Assembly (NCBI RefSeq): GCF_020217465.1
Contig: NZ_CP084115.1
Coordinates: 3,410,001-3,474,000, forward strand
Direction: 5' to 3'
Source: Cobetia amphilecti
Lineage (GTDB): Bacteria; Pseudomonadota; Gammaproteobacteria; Pseudomonadales; Halomonadaceae
DNA length: 64,000 nt
Part shown: positions 43,318 to 51,807 of the stretch, piece by piece
Numbering within the stretch: position 1 is the stretch's first letter
Layout of the letters: every line of letters starts with the position of its first letter
The notes under the pieces: model-generated
What the model was told of the DNA's origin: nothing
The model's input: only the letters and a program-made list of their open reading frames with translations
The model's database searches: none
Translations under genes and position numbers: made by a program

Positions 43318-43660
43318 TCCATGTTCCAGTCAATTGGTGAAAGCGACACTGCGCCGGCCTCGGACATTCACCTGGGGGATCACCTGACAGTAGCCCGGCG
43401 CTCGCGATGAGGCCCGCCCTACCCATCCTGCGTTGCTGATGGAGTGCGAGCATCGGGCACATACGACTCCCACCAAGTCTTCGGGCAGGCGCGATCGAGT
43501 GTATCAAGCACCGTGCGGATGCGGCAGCAGGCCATATGGACGACCTGGACATGCCCCTCACGATGGGTGTCACACGGGCTGGACAGTCCGCCCTCGAAGG
43601 CGGCCGTCGTGCATGGATTTATATGAGAACATAATAAAGTACAGAATTTTACACATTTGA
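43318..43660. other. Intergenic region, upstream of LysE gene and RNA locus
   Basis: About 340 bp without a supported gene. The right-hand 40-50 bp become very A+T-rich (ATGAGAACATAATAAAGTAC region), marking the start of the control region of the RNA locus. Nothing else was recognised. Confidence 0.5.
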
Positions 43661-43700
43661 AAACTTGTGCAACAAATTAGGCGTTGTACAAGTTTATGAT
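43661..43700 (+). promoter_or_regulatory. Long inverted repeat and -10 upstream of the GGA-rich RNA units
   Basis: The arms AAACTTGTGCAAC (43661-43673) and GTTGTACAAGTTT (43683-43695) are 13 nt each, with one mismatch and a 9-nt spacer in AT-rich DNA. TATGAT (43695-43700) directly abuts the right arm and could be a -10; no good -35 is at the correct distance. This is the layout of an activator-dependent promoter, but it does not match the GacA/UvrY consensus TGTAAG-N6-CTTACA well. Confidence 0.55.
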
Positions 43701-43704
43701 AACC

Positions 43705-43960
43705 AGTAACGTCTATACCGCTGCTCAGGAAGAGCGGCAGGTTCAGCGTAGTGACAGGCCAAGTGCACAGGAAGTGCAGCCAGGGACAGGCCCTGTCAAA
43801 GGATGACGCGCAGCTTGGGGACTTCGCTCCTTAGCCAGGAAGATTCGTAAGCCTGAGCGGGTAGGTTTACGAATCTTCATGACTGGCAAGCCTGCGAGCT
43901 CAGGGAAAGAGAGCACTACGCTGAATGACACCGAATTCAGTCAGTTTCTGAAAGGTGTAC
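43705..43960 (+). ncRNA. GGA-rich structured RNA unit 1 (candidate CsrA/RsmA-titrating sRNA)
   Basis: A series of short hairpins present GGA in the loops. GCTGCTC-AGGAA-GAGCGGC spans 43720-43738, TGCAC-AGGAA-GTGCA 43764-43778, CAGGG-ACAGG-CCCTG 43781-43795, GTCA-AAGGA-TGAC 43795-43807 and CTC-AGGGAAA-GAG 43899-43911. A 12-bp stem at 43839-43850/43867-43878 lies between them. Seven GGA triplets occur in 43728-43906. A terminal hairpin (TTCAG/CTGAA within ACACC/GGTGT) closes the unit near 43960. This is the architecture of CsrB/RsmX/Y/Z RNAs that sequester CsrA/RsmA. No long ORF on the plus strand fits. The ends are approximate. Confidence 0.65.
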
Positions 43961-43975
43961 AAGATTCTTGCGGGT

Positions 43976-44232
43976 CAGTAACGCCCGATCGCTGCTCAGG
44001 AAGAGCGGCAGGTTCAGCGTAGTGACGGGCCAAGTGCACAGGAAGTGCAGTCAGGGACAGGCCCTGTCAGAGGATGACGCGCAAGCATGGGAAGTTTCAC
44101 TCCCCGGCCAGCAAGATCCATGAGTCTGAGCGATTGACTCATGGGCCTTGATGACTGGCAGGTTTGCGAACTCAAGGAAAGAGACCACTACGCTGCACCT
44201 CACCAGATTCAGTCAATTGCTGAGAAGGAGAG
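43976..44232 (+). ncRNA. GGA-rich structured RNA unit 2 (tandem copy, may also be a 5' leader)
   Basis: Second copy of the preceding unit, offset by 271 bp. The hairpins are conserved: GCTGCTC-AGGAA-GAGCGGC (43991-44009), TGCAC-AGGAA-GTGCA (44035-44049), GTCA-GAGGA-TGAC (44066-44078) and CTC-AAGGAAA-GAG (44171-44183). The long stem is rebuilt with different bases (CAAG, then CCATGAGT, against ACTCATGG, then CTTG). The unit runs straight into the ribosome-binding site of the small zinc-ribbon gene, so it may act as an independent sRNA, as a leader, or both. Confidence 0.6.
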
Positions 44233-44237
44233 GAAAC

Positions 44238-44483
44238 ATGGAAGGGAAAGCTCAAGCCGCACTGTGTTGTCCGGCATGCTCCGGCCTGAAGATGGAGTAT
44301 CAGTACCACACCCCATCGGCCGACCACTTGGTGCACTGCCAGGATTGCCATGAATACGTCGGCATGTGGTTTACCCTGCGCCAGGAACTCGCGATCCAGA
44401 ACACCCGCATCGCACTTCTCGACCCCTCCCTCGCCAGCAACAGCCTCTATCGACGCGTAACGAGCGTTCCACATCAGGCGTGA
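44238..44483 (+). CDS. Small zinc-ribbon-like protein (81 aa), unknown function
   Basis: Not recognised as a named family. It begins MEGKAQAALCCPACSG and has two CxxC pairs, CPAC (about 11-14) and CQDC (about 34-37), 19 residues apart with H residues nearby (YHTPSADHLVH). This is typical of a small zinc ribbon. The C-terminal half is probably helical (LRQELAIQNTRIALLD). AAGGAG lies 7 nt from the ATG at 44238 and the surrounding bases are GGA-rich (AAGGAGAGGAAACATGGAAG), so CsrA-type proteins could compete with ribosomes there. It follows RNA unit 2 without a gap and is followed by a 19-bp hairpin. A link to the RNAs is inferred from position only. Confidence 0.65.
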   Translation: MEGKAQAALCCPACSGLKMEYQYHTPSADHLVHCQDCHEYVGMWFTLRQELAIQNTRIALLDPSLASNSLYRRVTSVPHQA

Positions 44484-44502
44484 GCCGCCGTCTGGATGCA
44501 CG

Positions 44503-44547
44503 AGACACAGGAAAGCCCCGACATTCGTTCGGGGCTTTCCTGTGTCT
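44503..44547 (+). terminator. Perfect 19-bp hairpin after the zinc-ribbon gene
   Basis: AGACACAGGAAAGCCCCGA pairs perfectly with TCGGGGCTTTCCTGTGTCT around a 7-nt loop. The inner part (AAAGCCCCGA/TCGGGGCTTT) is a classical terminator stem, although the T-run is inside the extended stem. It lies 20 bp past the stop codon. Confidence 0.75.
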
Positions 44548-44711
44548 GGGCCCCTGCCGTCACTTACAGAGCAAAGACAAGCAGTAGCCAGCGCCATGAC
44601 AGGCGAAGCGTAAAGAGATAAGCAAGGACAGGTATTCGGGACAGAGGTAGAGACAGACTGAGCGCGAGCGAAGAACCACGAGGAAGATGAATCGGTGGGA
44701 GCCAGAAACGC

Positions 44712-44736
44712 AAAAAGCCGCTCGAAAGCGACTTTT
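44712..44736 (-). terminator. Terminator of tRNA-Leu
   Basis: On the minus strand AAAAAGTCGCT, a TTCG tetraloop and AGCGGCTTTTT form a hairpin with a U-tract directly 3' of the tRNA. Confidence 0.85.
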
Positions 44737-44743
44737 TCAATTC

Positions 44744-44829
44744 TGGTGCCGGTGGTCGGACTCGAACCGACACGCCTATTAAGCGGCGGATTTTGAATCC
44801 GCTGCGTCTACCAATTCCGCCACACCGGC
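44744..44829 (-). tRNA. tRNA-Leu (anticodon CAA)
   Basis: An 86-nt class II tRNA with encoded CCA. The acceptor stem is GCCGGTG/CACCGGC, the D-arm region TGGCGGAATTGGTAGACGC, the anticodon stem GCGGA/TCCGC with loop TTCAAAA (anticodon CAA, reads UUG), a long variable arm CGCTTAATAGGCG, and the T-arm GTCGG-TTCGAGT-CCGAC. Confidence 0.97.
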
Positions 44830-44840
44830 AACGGAGCGAA

Positions 44841-44868
44841 ATTATACGGGACATTGCGCCAAGGTCAA
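44841..44868 (-). promoter_or_regulatory. Promoter of tRNA-Leu
   Basis: TTGACC (44868-44863) and TATAAT (44846-44841), 16 bp apart, lie just upstream of the tRNA. The predicted transcript start falls about 5 nt before the mature 5' end. Confidence 0.88.
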
Positions 44869-45176
44869 CGAGTTTTGGCGTCAGATCAGACACATGGAGC
44901 GCTTCCTCACACCCCACGCCGCAGTGGACTGAGGCGTGTCGCCCGCAAACGGGTCTTCGCGTGGACGATGGCATTGGGTATCATGAGCGACCTTTTTCGT
45001 CTGCCCAGACAGCCAAGGCCTCGAGAGTGTCGCACCTGACTGCCCCACCCGCAGAAAGGGAGTCATGCGCTCGCGACGAGAGCGCCAGCGTCTCAGGGCG
45101 GCATCTCCCCATTGTGCATGTACGCATGCCACGGAGCGCACCACGCGCCTCGTGCTATCAGAGTGTCAGGTTGGCC
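44869..45176. other. Intergenic region between tRNA-Leu and queA
   Basis: About 300 bp. It must contain the queA promoter, but I see no convincing hexamer pair and no additional gene. Confidence 0.4.
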
Positions 45177-46268
45177 ATGTCACGTATCGATTCCGGTGAT
45201 GCCTCGGGCGTTGCCACACCTAACGACGCGCGCCCGATGCAGCGCAGCGATTACGATTTCAGCCTGCCGGATGAGCTGATTGCCCGCTACCCGTCAGAGC
45301 AACGCAGCGATTGCCGTCTGCTGCATCTGGATGGCAAGAGCGGCAAGATCGTGCACCGTCGCTTCCCGGATCTGCTCGAGCAGCTGGAACCCGGCGATGT
45401 CGTGGTCTTCAACGACACCCGTGTGATCCCCGCGCGCCTGCATGGTCAGAAAGCCTCCGGCGGCAAGATCGAGATGCTGCTGGAGCGTCCGCTGGACGCC
45501 CATCGCGGCCTGGCGCACATCCGCTCCAGCAAGTCGCCCAAGCCGGGTACCGAGCTGATCTTCGAAGGCGGCATCACGGCCGTGGTCGAAGGCCGTCAGG
45601 AGGCGCTGTTCGAGCTGCGCTTCCACGGCGAGACGCCGATGATCGAGCTGCTCAACCAGCACGGCCACATGCCGCTGCCGCCTTATATCACTCGGGATGA
45701 CGAGCTGTCGGATCGCGAGCGCTATCAGACGGTCTATGCCAAGCGCGATGGCGCCGTGGCCGCCCCGACGGCGGGCCTGCACTTCGATGAGCCGATCATG
45801 GCCGCCATGGCCGAGAAAGGCATCGAGACCGCCTTCGTTACCCTGCATGTGGGCGCCGGCACCTTCCAGCCGGTGCGCGTCGACAGCATTCTCGAACACC
45901 ACATGCACAGCGAGTGGATCGAGGTCGGCCAGGAAGCCTGCGACAAGATCGCCCGTGCCCGCGCTGCCGGCCGTCGCGTGGTCGCCGTCGGCACCACCAG
46001 CGTGCGCTGTCTCGAGAGCGCCGCCAAGGCCCACGCTGGTGAGCTGGCCCCCTACTCCGGCGACACCGACATCTTCATCTACCCGGGCTACGAATGGCAG
46101 GTGGTGGATCTGTTGATCACCAACTTCCATCTGCCGGAATCGACCCTGCTGATGCTGGTCTCGGCCTTCGCCGGCTACGAGCACACCATGGCGGCCTATC
46201 AGGCGGCGGTGGAAGAGCGCTACCAGTTCTTCAGCTATGGCGATGCCATGCTGCTGGAACGCGCCTGA
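45177..46268 (+). CDS. queA: S-adenosylmethionine:tRNA ribosyltransferase-isomerase
   Basis: It transfers and isomerises the ribose of SAM onto 7-aminomethyl-7-deazaguanine in tRNA to make epoxyqueuosine at position 34. Conserved blocks are [57 protein letters not shown] and [12 protein letters not shown]. The start is uncertain: ATG at 45177 has AGG at suitable spacing and gives 363 aa, while ATG at 45237 (MQRSDYDF) matches the E. coli N-terminus (343 aa here versus 356 in E. coli) but lacks a ribosome-binding site. It is followed by tgt, the enzyme acting just before it in the queuosine pathway. Confidence 0.95.
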   Translation: MSRIDSGDASGVATPNDARPMQRSDYDFSLPDELIARYPSEQRSDCRLLHLDGKSGKIVHRRFPDLLEQLEPGDVVVFNDTRVIPARLHGQKASGGKIEMLLERPLDAHRGLAHIRSSKSPKPGTELIFEGGITAVVEGRQEALFELRFHGETPMIELLNQHGHMPLPPYITRDDELSDRERYQTVYAKRDGAVAAPTAGLHFDEPIMAAMAEKGIETAFVTLHVGAGTFQPVRVDSILEHHMHSEWIEVGQEACDKIARARAAGRRVVAVGTTSVRCLESAAKAHAGELAPYSGDTDIFIYPGYEWQVVDLLITNFHLPESTLLMLVSAFAGYEHTMAAYQAAVEERYQFFSYGDAMLLERA

Positions 46269-46279
46269 ACCCCCTTTTC

Positions 46280-47542
<1,263 letters not shown>

Positions 47543-47553
47543 TCGAGGCGAAT

Positions 47554-47583
47554 GACGACCGGGGGCCAAATCCTCCGGTCGTC
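47554..47583 (+). terminator. Hairpin after tgt
   Basis: GACGACCGG-G-GG pairs with CC-T-CCGGTCGTC around a 6-nt loop, 11 bp after the tgt stop, followed by a weak T-rich stretch (TTGATATTC). A candidate terminator or attenuator before yajC. Confidence 0.5.
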
Positions 47584-47672
47584 TTGATATTCGACTCGAG
47601 CCAGACGTGAAGAAGAGCCTGAATCACGCTCATTGCATAACAACAGTTCACTCGTAACCTCTGGAGATACAC

Positions 47673-48008
47673 ATGCTGGAATTCCTGATTCCTGCCGCAC
47701 ACGCGGAAGCCGAAGCGGCTGTCGCCGGCGGCGGCGCCATCGGCCAGATCGTCATGCTGGTCGGCTTCGTGGTCATTTTCTATTTCTTGCTCTGGCGTCC
47801 GCAGTCCAAGCGCGCCAAGGAACACAAGAACCTGATCGGCAACCTGGCCAAGGGTGACGAAGTCGTCATCGGTGGTGGCCTGGTTGGCCGCATCACCAAG
47901 GTCAGCGAGCAGTTCATTACCATGGAGCTGAACGAAGGCAACGAAGTCAACGTGCAGAAGTCTGCCGTGGCTGCAGTCCTGCCGAAGGGCACCATCAAGT
48001 CCATCTGA
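47673..48008 (+). CDS. yajC: Preprotein translocase subunit YajC
   Basis: A small single-TM inner-membrane partner of SecDF. It has 111 residues with a TM at about 27-46 (QIVMLVGFVVIFYFLLWRPQ), the conserved RPQSKRAKEHKNLI stretch and a C-terminal beta domain (GDEVVIGGGLVGRITKV). GGAG lies 7 nt before the ATG. It heads the yajC-secD-secF set. Confidence 0.96.
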   Translation: MLEFLIPAAHAEAEAAVAGGGAIGQIVMLVGFVVIFYFLLWRPQSKRAKEHKNLIGNLAKGDEVVIGGGLVGRITKVSEQFITMELNEGNEVNVQKSAVAAVLPKGTIKSI

Positions 48009-48015
48009 TCCCTCC

Positions 48016-48048
48016 TGCTGCCGGCCCCTGTGCCGGCAGCATGCTTTT
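48016..48048 (+). terminator. Hairpin with short T-run between yajC and secD
   Basis: TGCTGCCGGC pairs perfectly with GCCGGCAGCA around a 6-nt loop and is followed by TGCTTTT. It probably lowers transcription of secD/secF relative to yajC. Confidence 0.5.
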
Positions 48049-48078
48049 CTCTCCCGCTCCACCAAGGACAGGGCTGCC

Positions 48079-49929
48079 ATGCTCAACCGCTATCCGCTTT
48101 GGAAGTACCTGGTGATCTGCCTGGTACTTGCCGTCGGCGTGATCTACGCATTGCCGAATCTCTACCCCGAAGACCCGGCTGTGCAGATCAGTGCCGCCAG
48201 CGGCGCCGAGGCCATCGACCAGCAAGACCTCGATCGCGCCACCAGTGCCCTCGAAAACGCCGGCATCACGCCCAAATCCGGGGAACTCAACGGTTCCACC
48301 GGCCTGATTCGCCTTACCAGCAACGACCAGCAGCTGCGCGCCAAGGAACTGATCAGCGAGACGCTCGGCGATGACGCCATCGTCGCGCTGAACCTGGCCG
48401 ACGCCACGCCGTCGTGGCTGGCCAGCCTCGGTGCCTCACCGATGAAGCTGGGCCTTGACCTGCGCGGCGGTGTCCACTTCCAGCTGGAAGTCGACATGGA
48501 CGCCGCGGTCAAGCAGCGCCTGGAAGTCAACGCCAGCGCCATCAAGGAAACCCTGCGCGAGGAGCGTATCCGCTACCGCGGCAGCGAAGTCGACGACGGC
48601 ACCCTGAGCCTGACGTTCTCCGATGAGGAGGACCGCTCGAAGGCGCGCTCACTGATCTCGCGCGACTTCCAGAACTTCGAATACGACGAGCGCGATGTCG
48701 AGCGTGGGGCCGTACTGGACCTCACCCTGACCGCCGCCGCCGTCAAGGAGATTCAGGATTACGCGGTCAACCAGAACCTGACCACGATCCGCAATCGCGT
48801 CAACGAGCTGGGCGTGTCCGAGCCGCTGGTTCAGCGCCAGGGCCCGAACCGCATCGTGGTCGAGCTGCCGGGCGTGCAGGACACGGCCGCCGCCAAGCGC
48901 GTACTGGGTGCCACCGCCAACCTCGAATTCCGCCTGGAAGCGGCCAGCGACACGCCGGCCAGCGAGATGGAGAGCTTCGCGTTCCGCAACCAGCCGAGCC
49001 GCACCGCCAACATCATGAAGGACGTGATCATCAGCGGTGACAGCGTCTCCAGCGCCAGCACCAGCTTCGATGAAAGCGGCCGTCCGCAGGTCAACATCAA
49101 CCTGGACGGAACCGGTGGCTCGATCATGAACCGCGTCACGCGTGCCGCGATCGGCCGCAACATGGCGGTGCTGTTCATCGAGCACAAGACCCGCACGCGC
49201 ACCGTGATGGAAGACGGCGAGAAGGTCGAGAAGCGCATCCCGTACACCGAGAAGGGGCTGATCAGTCTGGCAACCATCCAGAGTGCACTGGGCAACAGCT
49301 TCCGCATCACCGGCCTCGACTCGCCGACGGAAGCCAAGGAGCTGTCGCTGCTGCTGCGTTCCGGCTCACTGGCCGCGCCGATCTACTTCGTGCAGGAACG
49401 CACCATCGGCCCAAGCCTCGGTGCCGAGAACATCTCGCGCGGCATCCTGTCCGTCGAGCTGGGCCTGCTGCTGGTCGTGCTGTTCATGCTGGCGCGCTAC
49501 AAGGCCTTCGGTGTCGTCGCCAACGTGGCCCTGACCGCCAACCTGGCGATCCTGATTGCCGCGATGTCGATGCTGGGTGCCACCCTGACCCTGCCGGGTA
49601 TCGCCGGTATCGTGCTGACGCTGGGCATGGCGGTGGATGCCAACGTGCTGATCTTCGAGCGTATCCGCGAGGAAATGCGCTCCAAGATGCCGCTGCATCA
49701 AGCCGTGCATACCGGCTTCGAGCGCGCCTTCACCTCCATCGTCGATGCCAACATCACCACCCTGCTGGTCGCGGTGATCCTGTTCTCCATCGGCAGTGGC
49801 CCGGTCAAGGGCTTCGCGGTGACGCTGTCCATCGGCATCCTGACGTCGATGTTCACGGCGATCATGGTCTCGCGCGGCATCATCAATCTTGCCATTGGCG
49901 GCAAGACACTCAAGAAACTCTGGATCTGA
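48079..49929 (+). CDS. secD: Protein translocase subunit SecD
   Basis: RND-family subunit that uses proton motive force to help pull proteins through SecYEG. The 616-residue product has TM1 at about 8-27, a large periplasmic region with P1 domain (RNRVNELGVSEPLVQRQGPN and VVELPGVQD motifs) and five C-terminal TMs (about 450-600). The latter include GIAGIVLTLGMAVDANVLIFERIREEMR, the conserved D-A-N-V charged motif of TM4. It is 9 nt upstream of secF. Confidence 0.97.
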   Translation: MLNRYPLWKYLVICLVLAVGVIYALPNLYPEDPAVQISAASGAEAIDQQDLDRATSALENAGITPKSGELNGSTGLIRLTSNDQQLRAKELISETLGDDAIVALNLADATPSWLASLGASPMKLGLDLRGGVHFQLEVDMDAAVKQRLEVNASAIKETLREERIRYRGSEVDDGTLSLTFSDEEDRSKARSLISRDFQNFEYDERDVERGAVLDLTLTAAAVKEIQDYAVNQNLTTIRNRVNELGVSEPLVQRQGPNRIVVELPGVQDTAAAKRVLGATANLEFRLEAASDTPASEMESFAFRNQPSRTANIMKDVIISGDSVSSASTSFDESGRPQVNINLDGTGGSIMNRVTRAAIGRNMAVLFIEHKTRTRTVMEDGEKVEKRIPYTEKGLISLATIQSALGNSFRITGLDSPTEAKELSLLLRSGSLAAPIYFVQERTIGPSLGAENISRGILSVELGLLLVVLFMLARYKAFGVVANVALTANLAILIAAMSMLGATLTLPGIAGIVLTLGMAVDANVLIFERIREEMRSKMPLHQAVHTGFERAFTSIVDANITTLLVAVILFSIGSGPVKGFAVTLSIGILTSMFTAIMVSRGIINLAIGGKTLKKLWI

Positions 49930-49938
49930 GGGGCCATC

Positions 49939-50847
49939 GTGATGCGACAGTTTGACTTCATGAGCAAGCGGCGCGCGGCCTTCATCGTCTCCATCGTGCT
50001 GACGATCGTGGCCATTGGCGCCCTTGTGATTCATGGCCTGAACCTGGGCCTCGACTTTACCGGCGGCACCCTGGTGGAAGTGAAATACCAGGCGGCACCG
50101 GCACTGGACAGCGTGCGCCAGACACTCGAAGCCGCCGGCTACAAGGATGTCTCGGTCCAGACCTTCGGTGCCAGCAACGAGATTCTGGTGCGTCTGCAGC
50201 AGAGCTTCGAAGCCGGCATCGGCAATGACATCGTGGCGCATCTGCAGGCCACCGGTGACAGCGTCAACCTGATCCGCGCCGAGTTCGTCGGCGCCCAGGT
50301 CGGTGATCAGCTGCGTGACCAGTCCGGTCTCGGCATGCTGCTCGCCCTGGCTGTGGTGATGGTCTACGTGGCCTTCCGCTTCCAGTACAAGTTCGCCCTC
50401 GGCGCACTCATCTCGCTGGGTCACGACGTCATCATCCTGCTGGGCATCTTCGCCCTGTTCGGACTCGACTTCGACCTGACGGTACTGGCCGCGGTGCTGG
50501 CCGTGATCGGCTACTCATTGAACGACACCATCATCGTCTACGACCGCATTCGCGAGAACATCCGCAAATCGCGTACCGATCACATGCCGTCGATCTTCAA
50601 TGACGCCATCAACGCGACGCTGTCACGCACGCTGTCCACCTCCGGCACCACCTTGCTGGTATTGCTGGCGCTGTACTTCCTCGGCGGTGACATGATCCAC
50701 AACTTCGCCATCGCGCTGATCATCGGTGTGGTCGCGGGGACCTTCTCGTCCATCTACGTGGCAGCGGCGCTGTTGCTGGTGGTCGGCCTGAAGCGTGTGG
50801 ATCTGATCCCCCCGCCCAAGGAGCAGTTCGAGGACGGCGCGCCGTAA
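49939..50847 (+). CDS. secF: Protein translocase subunit SecF
   Basis: Partner of SecD. The 302-residue protein has TM1 at about 14-34, LNLGLDFTGGTLVEVKY, then five TMs, including VLAVIGYSLNDTIIVYDRIREN. A GTG at 49939 and an ATG at 49942 are adjacent; AGGGG lies upstream, so either may start translation. A strong terminator closes the operon. Confidence 0.97.
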   Translation: MMRQFDFMSKRRAAFIVSIVLTIVAIGALVIHGLNLGLDFTGGTLVEVKYQAAPALDSVRQTLEAAGYKDVSVQTFGASNEILVRLQQSFEAGIGNDIVAHLQATGDSVNLIRAEFVGAQVGDQLRDQSGLGMLLALAVVMVYVAFRFQYKFALGALISLGHDVIILLGIFALFGLDFDLTVLAAVLAVIGYSLNDTIIVYDRIRENIRKSRTDHMPSIFNDAINATLSRTLSTSGTTLLVLLALYFLGGDMIHNFAIALIIGVVAGTFSSIYVAAALLLVVGLKRVDLIPPPKEQFEDGAP

Positions 50848-50887
50848 GCGCCTCCGCTCGTTCAGCCAGGCACGGATCGCCAGGCAC

Positions 50888-50923
50888 AAAAAAACCCCAC
50901 CTCATGCGAGGTGGGGTTTTTTT
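50888..50923. terminator. Rho-independent terminator, bidirectional
   Basis: AAAAAAACCCCACCTC, a 4-nt loop and GAGGTGGGGTTTTTTT form a perfect stem between the convergent secF and suhB genes. Confidence 0.97.
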
Positions 50924-50974
50924 CGTTCTCCAGACGGCCCCGAGGGCTGTCAGGTCACGTCGTCTTGCAGAGCC

Positions 50975-51769
50975 TTACAGGTGCGGCTGCATGGTCTGCG
51001 CCAGCGCCTTGTACAGACGTGCGCCAGCGGCCATCAGGGTGCCTTCGGCAACCACGACCGGTGTGCCGTCGGCACTGCCTGCCAGCGCGCCACATTCCTT
51101 CAGGAACAGGCTGACGATCTCGCTGTCACCGGCATCCAGACCCAGCACATAGACGGCATCGACGCGACCGGAGGCCAGCTCGAGCACGTCCAGCAGCGCA
51201 CAGCCGCTGGTGCGCAGCATCTCGACCTGCGGGCCGACCTGCTGAACGATGGAGAGGTAGGTCGGCAGGTGACGCGGACGCTGCCAGCTTTCCGGCAGAC
51301 CCATCGCCAGGCGCGCACCTTCGATGGAGGTGGCGTTGGTCACGCGGATACGGTGACCGGAGTGCTGGGCGCCACGACCGCGGCTGACGATGTACTCTTC
51401 GTCAGTGAACGGTGCGATGACCACGGCGTGCTCGGCACGGCCCTTGAACAGGCAGACCACGGACAGCGCGAAGCCGGAGGCCGCGGAGGCCAGGTTGGAG
51501 TAACCGTGCACCGGCTCGATGCGCCAGTGGTAGTCAGAGCCCTGACCTTCACCATCGCGATGGTCGGTATAACGGCCGGAGAGACCGTGTTGCGGATAAC
51601 CGCGCTCCAGCTGACGCACGATGTGCGCTTCGGCGCGACGTGCAGTGTCTGCAATGAAGGTGTCGAGATCGTTGTCGCCACGGGCGACTTCGATACGTTC
51701 ACGAGCACGGACGAACTGCTCTGCGGCACCGCGTGCAGCACGCAGCGCAAATTGGACCATCGGATGCAT
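50975..51769 (-). CDS. suhB: SuhB-like inositol-monophosphatase-family protein with degenerate active site
   Basis: The fold and N-terminus (MHPMVQFALRAARGAAEQFV) are those of SuhB, 264 residues. Active SuhB/IMPases have GEE, then WVIDPLDGTTNF and a later WD. Here the corresponding strings read LSGRYTD, WRIEPVHGYSNL and LDAGDSE, so the metal-binding Glu and Asp residues are lost. It is therefore predicted catalytically inactive. E. coli SuhB also works as a Nus factor in rRNA antitermination, a role reported not to need the phosphatase activity. The ATG at 51769 (AAGG 8 nt upstream) is preferred over the longer frame to 51868, because a boxA-like element lies upstream of it. The gene stands alone, convergent with secF. 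Confidence 0.85.
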   Translation of the reverse strand: MHPMVQFALRAARGAAEQFVRARERIEVARGDNDLDTFIADTARRAEAHIVRQLERGYPQHGLSGRYTDHRDGEGQGSDYHWRIEPVHGYSNLASAASGFALSVVCLFKGRAEHAVVIAPFTDEEYIVSRGRGAQHSGHRIRVTNATSIEGARLAMGLPESWQRPRHLPTYLSIVQQVGPQVEMLRTSGCALLDVLELASGRVDAVYVLGLDAGDSEIVSLFLKECGALAGSADGTPVVVAEGTLMAAGARLYKALAQTMQPHL

Positions 51770-51795
51770 GATCAAGGCCTTGACGAGTCGGGAGC

Positions 51796-51807
51796 TGTTA
51801 AAGAACG
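51796..51807 (-). promoter_or_regulatory. boxA-like element in the suhB leader
   Basis: Minus-strand CGTTCTTTAACA matches the bacterial boxA core (TGCTCTTTAACA) at 10 of 12 positions, including all of TCTTTAACA. It ends 14 nt before the AAGG Shine-Dalgarno of suhB. A boxA in the suhB leader is known in E. coli, where Nus factors including SuhB bind it and repress suhB. Confidence 0.6.

Noticed and set aside
43661-43700. Classical GacA/UvrY upstream activating sequence
   Set aside because: The palindrome arms (ACTTGT...ACAAGT with a long spacer) do not fit TGTAAG-N6-CTTACA; kept only as an unassigned regulatory palindrome.
43743-43931. 62-codon minus-strand ORF within RNA unit 1
   Set aside because: Lies opposite the structured RNA unit, and the changes between the two copies preserve base pairing, not codons.
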